NCBI GenBank assembly: GCA_025465145.1
Contig: JAODNS010000049.1
Coordinates: 1-9,247, forward strand
Origin: Frankiales bacterium
Lineage (GTDB): Bacteria > Actinomycetota > Actinomycetes > Mycobacteriales > SCTD01
DNA length: 9,247 bases
Reading direction: 5' to 3'
Part shown: positions 6,656 through 9,247 of the stretch, in pieces
Layout: every line of letters starts with the position of its first letter
How positions within the stretch are numbered: the stretch's first letter is position 1
The notes under the pieces: model-generated
The model's database searches: none
Seen by the model: the letters and a program-made list of their open reading frames with translations, nothing else
Told to the model about the DNA's origin: nothing
Program-made: the position numbers and the translations under genes

Positions 6656-6693
6656 CGAAGGGGCGGTTCCCGACGACGGGAGCCGCCCCTTCG
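6656..6693 (+). terminator. Strong hairpin terminator after the 790-aa secreted protein gene
   Basis: A 17-bp stem pairs 6656-6672 with 6677-6693, with one G-T wobble (6667 with 6682) and an ACGA loop. It starts 10 nt after the TAG at 6644-6646. Only a weak T-containing tail (TGTTG) follows, as is common for high-GC actinobacterial terminators. It separates this gene from the downstream secreted-protein gene, suggesting separate transcription. Confidence 0.85.
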
Positions 6694-6780
6694 TGTTGCG
6701 CTCCGGCGGGTGGTGGTGAACCGGCAACGCTCGGTACACGAACGGTCAGCGGAACCACCCCCACGACCTCTGGAGCCTCT

Positions 6781-9247
6781 GTGCCCTCCCTGCCCCGAAC
6801 CGCACGCAGATCGGTGGCGGCCCTCGCCGCTGCCGGTCTGGCCGTCACCGGGCTCGCCGCGCTCGCGGCGACCCCCGCGTCCGCCGCGACCAACGGCACC
6901 CTCGCCTACGGCCTCACGACCGACAACAAGATCGTCTCGTTCCGGGTCGGCGCTCCCGGCACCGTCCTGACGAACGTCGCCGTCAGCGGCCTCGCCGCCG
7001 GCGAGGACCTGCTCGGCATCGACATCCGTCCCGCAACCGGGCAGCTGTACGCGCTCGGCTCCTCCAGCCGCCTCTACGTCGTCGACCCGGCCACGGGCGC
7101 CGCGACTGCCGGCAGCGCGCTCTCCACCGCTCTCAGCGGCACCGCGTTCGGCGTCGACTTCAACCCGGTCGTCGACCGGCTGCGCATCGTCAGCGATGCC
7201 GACCAGAACCTCCGCGTCAACGTCGACACCGGGGCGACCACCGTCGACGGCGCGCTCGCGTACGGCAGCAGCGATGCCGGCGCGGGCACCAACCCTGCGG
7301 TCAGTGCGGCGGGCTACACCAACAGCACGGCCGGCTCCACCACCACGACGCTGTTCGACATCGACACCGCGCGGGACGTCCTCGTGACGCAGGCGCCGCC
7401 GAACAACGGCACCCTCGTCACCGTCGGCTCTCTCGGCGTCGACACCTCCACCGTCGCCGGCCTCGACATCGAGCCGGCCGCCGGCACCGCCTACGCGGTG
7501 CTGCAGACGGCCAGCGGGACGGCGCTGTACACCGTCAACCTGACGACGGGCACAGCCACCAGCGGCGGGGCCGTTGGCGCGACGCTCGAGGACCTCGCGG
7601 TCGCGAGCCCGCGCTTCGCCGTCAGCGACAGCAGTGTCAACGAGGGCTCCGCTGCCACGATCACCGTGCGCCGCAACGGCGACACCGCTGACGCCGCGAC
7701 GGTGGACTACGTGACGTCCGGGGCCGGCGCGACCGAGCCCGTCGACTTCACGCGCACCACCGGCACGCTGGCGTTCGCCGCCGGCGAGCCGTCGAAGACC
7801 TTCACGGTGCCCACGGCGACGGACGGTGCCACCGAGGGTGCCGAGACCTTCACCGTCACCCTGAGCAACGCCTCCGCCGGCACCGTCCTGTCCCCGGCCC
7901 GGGCCACCGTCACCATCAACGACGCGGAGGCGGGCGCGGCCTACGGCCTCACCTCGAGCAACCAGCTCGTGACGTTCTCGGTGAGCTCACCCGGCACCAT
8001 CACCTCCACGGTCCAGATCACCGGGCTGCAGGCAGGCGAGGACCTCGTCGGCATCGACGTCCGGCCGGCCACTGGTGAGCTGCTGGCCGTCGGCTCCACC
8101 AACCGGCTGTACGTGCTGAACCCGACGACCGGCGCCGCGACGGAGAAGGCAGTGCTGAGCGTCGCGCTCTCCGGAACCGCCTTCGGCGTCGACGTCAACC
8201 CGTCGGTCGACCGCCTGCGCATCGTCAGCAACACCGGCCAGAACCTGCGCGTCGTCCCGGACACCGGCGCCGTCACGGTCGACGGCCCGCTCGCGTACGG
8301 CTCCGCTGACGCGGGCGCGGGCACCTCGCCGCGCGTGACCGGTGCTGCGTACACGAACAACACGGCGGCTGCGACGCCGACGGTGCTCATCGACATCGAC
8401 ACCGCTCGCGACGTGCTGGTCCGCCAGGCGCCGCCGAACAACGGCATGCTCGTCACAATCGGCGCCCTCGGCGTCGACGTGTCGGACACCACCACCGTCG
8501 GGATCGACATCTCGTCGCAGGGTGGCGCCGCCTTCGCGGTGCTCACGCCGGTCGGCACCACTGGCGTAGGCCTCTATCGGGTCGACACCGGCACGGGTGC
8601 CGTGCGACTGCTGGGCATGCTCGGCAACGCCACGGTCGAGGACATCGCCCTCGCCTCGGTCGCTCCGCAGCAGACGATGCCCCCGTCGCCCAGTGCGTCG
8701 GGCAGCACGTCGCCGTCGGCGAGTCCCTCTGCGTCGCAGAGCACCAGCCCGGCGCCGAGCTGCACGCCGGCTCAGCAGAACCTGCGGATCACGTACCTGG
8801 TCACGCAGGGCAAGGTCGGCAACGGCGCGACGGGTCCGGTTGCGAACGCGACGCAGCTGGTGACGGTGCAGGTGGATGGCGCGACCCCGGGTGGCACGGT
8901 TGTGCTCGAGGCGTACCAGCAGAACCACTTCGGTACGGCGACGTTCGCCAACTCCGGCAACCTGCGCACCGCAATCGCCGACAGCGCCGGTGTGGCGAAG
9001 ATCGACGTGCGGTTCTCCTCCAACGCCCGCACGCGGGCCCGGATGCAGGGCTGCACGTTCAGCACCACGGCCAGCAACAACTCCGGCTACAGCCAGGGTT
9101 CGGGTGCGAACGGGAACGTCCTGTACGTGAAGACGGTGCTGACCTTCACGGTCACCCGGGTGAACGTGAACACGCTGCGCATCTCCGGTGACTCGCTGCC
9201 GGCTCGTCCGGGCGGTCTGATCGTGAACATCGACTGCAGGGAGTCGC
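6781..9247 (+). CDS. Secreted DUF4394 / Calx-beta / DUF4394 protein with C-terminal module (3' truncated)
   Basis: The frame runs open from GTG 6781 to the window end (822 codons visible). GGAG at 6772-6775 with a 5-nt gap is the ribosome binding site. The signal peptide has an Arg-rich start (RTARRS), an Ala/Leu/Val core and an ASA cleavage site near residue 35. DUF4394 copy 1 (about 42-276) is recognised from AYGLTTDN, GEDLLGIDIRPATGQLYALG, GTAFGVDFNP and DRLRIVS. A Calx-beta domain follows (about 278-382: VNEGSAATITVRR, DYVTSG, GTLAFAAGE, EGAETFTVTLSN, ATVTINDAE). DUF4394 copy 2 spans about 387-626. A PSPSASGSTS-type linker leads to Cys661 and a C-terminal module like that of the preceding protein (QQNH, FSSNARTRAR, QGC at 758, GDSLPARPGGLIV). 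DUF4394 is a predicted beta-propeller-like domain of unknown function; Calx-beta domains bind calcium in some eukaryotic proteins and are common in bacterial surface proteins. A surface or extracellular role is inferred. The final visible residues (NIDCRES) depart from the sister protein. Confidence 0.93.
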   Translation, partial: MPSLPRTARRSVAALAAAGLAVTGLAALAATPASAATNGTLAYGLTTDNKIVSFRVGAPGTVLTNVAVSGLAAGEDLLGIDIRPATGQLYALGSSSRLYVVDPATGAATAGSALSTALSGTAFGVDFNPVVDRLRIVSDADQNLRVNVDTGATTVDGALAYGSSDAGAGTNPAVSAAGYTNSTAGSTTTTLFDIDTARDVLVTQAPPNNGTLVTVGSLGVDTSTVAGLDIEPAAGTAYAVLQTASGTALYTVNLTTGTATSGGAVGATLEDLAVASPRFAVSDSSVNEGSAATITVRRNGDTADAATVDYVTSGAGATEPVDFTRTTGTLAFAAGEPSKTFTVPTATDGATEGAETFTVTLSNASAGTVLSPARATVTINDAEAGAAYGLTSSNQLVTFSVSSPGTITSTVQITGLQAGEDLVGIDVRPATGELLAVGSTNRLYVLNPTTGAATEKAVLSVALSGTAFGVDVNPSVDRLRIVSNTGQNLRVVPDTGAVTVDGPLAYGSADAGAGTSPRVTGAAYTNNTAAATPTVLIDIDTARDVLVRQAPPNNGMLVTIGALGVDVSDTTTVGIDISSQGGAAFAVLTPVGTTGVGLYRVDTGTGAVRLLGMLGNATVEDIALASVAPQQTMPPSPSASGSTSPSASPSASQSTSPAPSCTPAQQNLRITYLVTQGKVGNGATGPVANATQLVTVQVDGATPGGTVVLEAYQQNHFGTATFANSGNLRTAIADSAGVAKIDVRFSSNARTRARMQGCTFSTTASNNSGYSQGSGANGNVLYVKTVLTFTVTRVNVNTLRISGDSLPARPGGLIVNIDCRES
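6904..7608 (+). repeat. Intragenic duplicated segment, copy 1 (DUF4394 domain)
   Basis: This stretch encodes the first DUF4394 domain and aligns over its full length with 7939-8658. In the central block from ALSGTAFGVD to DAGAGT plus two residues, 45 of 56 amino acids are identical by eye. A Calx-beta coding segment separates the two copies. Confidence 0.85.
7939..8658 (+). repeat. Intragenic duplicated segment, copy 2 (DUF4394 domain)
   Basis: This is the second copy of the DUF4394-coding segment, in frame and about 15 bp longer than copy 1 at 6904-7608. Blocks such as GEDL-x-GID, RPATG, NRLYVLNP and IDIDTARDVLV correspond to their counterparts in copy 1, consistent with internal domain duplication. 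Confidence 0.85.

Noticed and set aside
6708..6760. Inverted repeat GGGTGGT / ACCACCC before the 6781 gene
   Set aside because: It has only 7 bp with a long loop in very GC-rich sequence, so chance is likely. No clear -10/-35 pair was seen in 6694-6780 either.
7941..8928. Overlapping minus-strand open frames (206 and 313 codons)
   Set aside because: They are antisense to the DUF4394 protein, whose plus-strand frame carries recognisable domains throughout; the minus frames have no recognisable motifs.

Overview
The window reads as chromosomal DNA of a high-GC actinomycete. Coding third positions are almost always G or C, GTG starts are common, and the gene families (actinobacterial VanW, an AbiEi/DUF559-type protein, secreted proteins with Ala-rich signal peptides and Ser/Pro linkers) fit Actinomycetota. 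A Micrococcales-like (for example Cellulomonas-like) source is a guess. Both window edges cut genes.

Layout: (1) 3-707 (+), C-terminal part of a VanW-family cell-envelope protein. (2) 742-1834, a gene for a DUF559-type nuclease-fold protein (861-1781, +) bracketed by two related 48-bp hairpin elements in direct orientation. (3) 1848-4066 (-), a two-gene operon: a cysteinyl-tRNA synthetase with a promoter that looks leaderless, overlapping by 4 bp (GTGA) a putative GT-A-like glycosyltransferase. (4) 4067-4273, a divergent intergenic region holding a perfect 13-bp inverted repeat. (5) 4274-6646 (+), a 790-aa secreted protein with two copies of a roughly 195-aa domain that each begin with a C-x(n)-WC motif, a long Ser/Gly/Pro linker and a C-terminal beta-rich module, ended by a strong hairpin terminator. 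(6) 6781 to the window end (+), a secreted protein with DUF4394, Calx-beta and DUF4394 domains, a Ser/Pro linker and the same C-terminal module; it has no stop inside the window.

How they fit together: genes 5 and 6 are tandem but separately terminated. Both encode exported multidomain proteins sharing a C-terminal module, which suggests a common surface location or attachment mode. The VanW protein also belongs to the envelope. The cysS pair is housekeeping-like, but its glycosyltransferase partner is not the usual neighbour of the main actinobacterial cysS.

I found no tRNA, rRNA, CRISPR array, IS element or recognisable riboswitch. Nothing here demonstrates a new multi-gene system. The most unusual signals are the paired hairpins around the DUF559 gene and the shared C-terminal module of the two secreted proteins.
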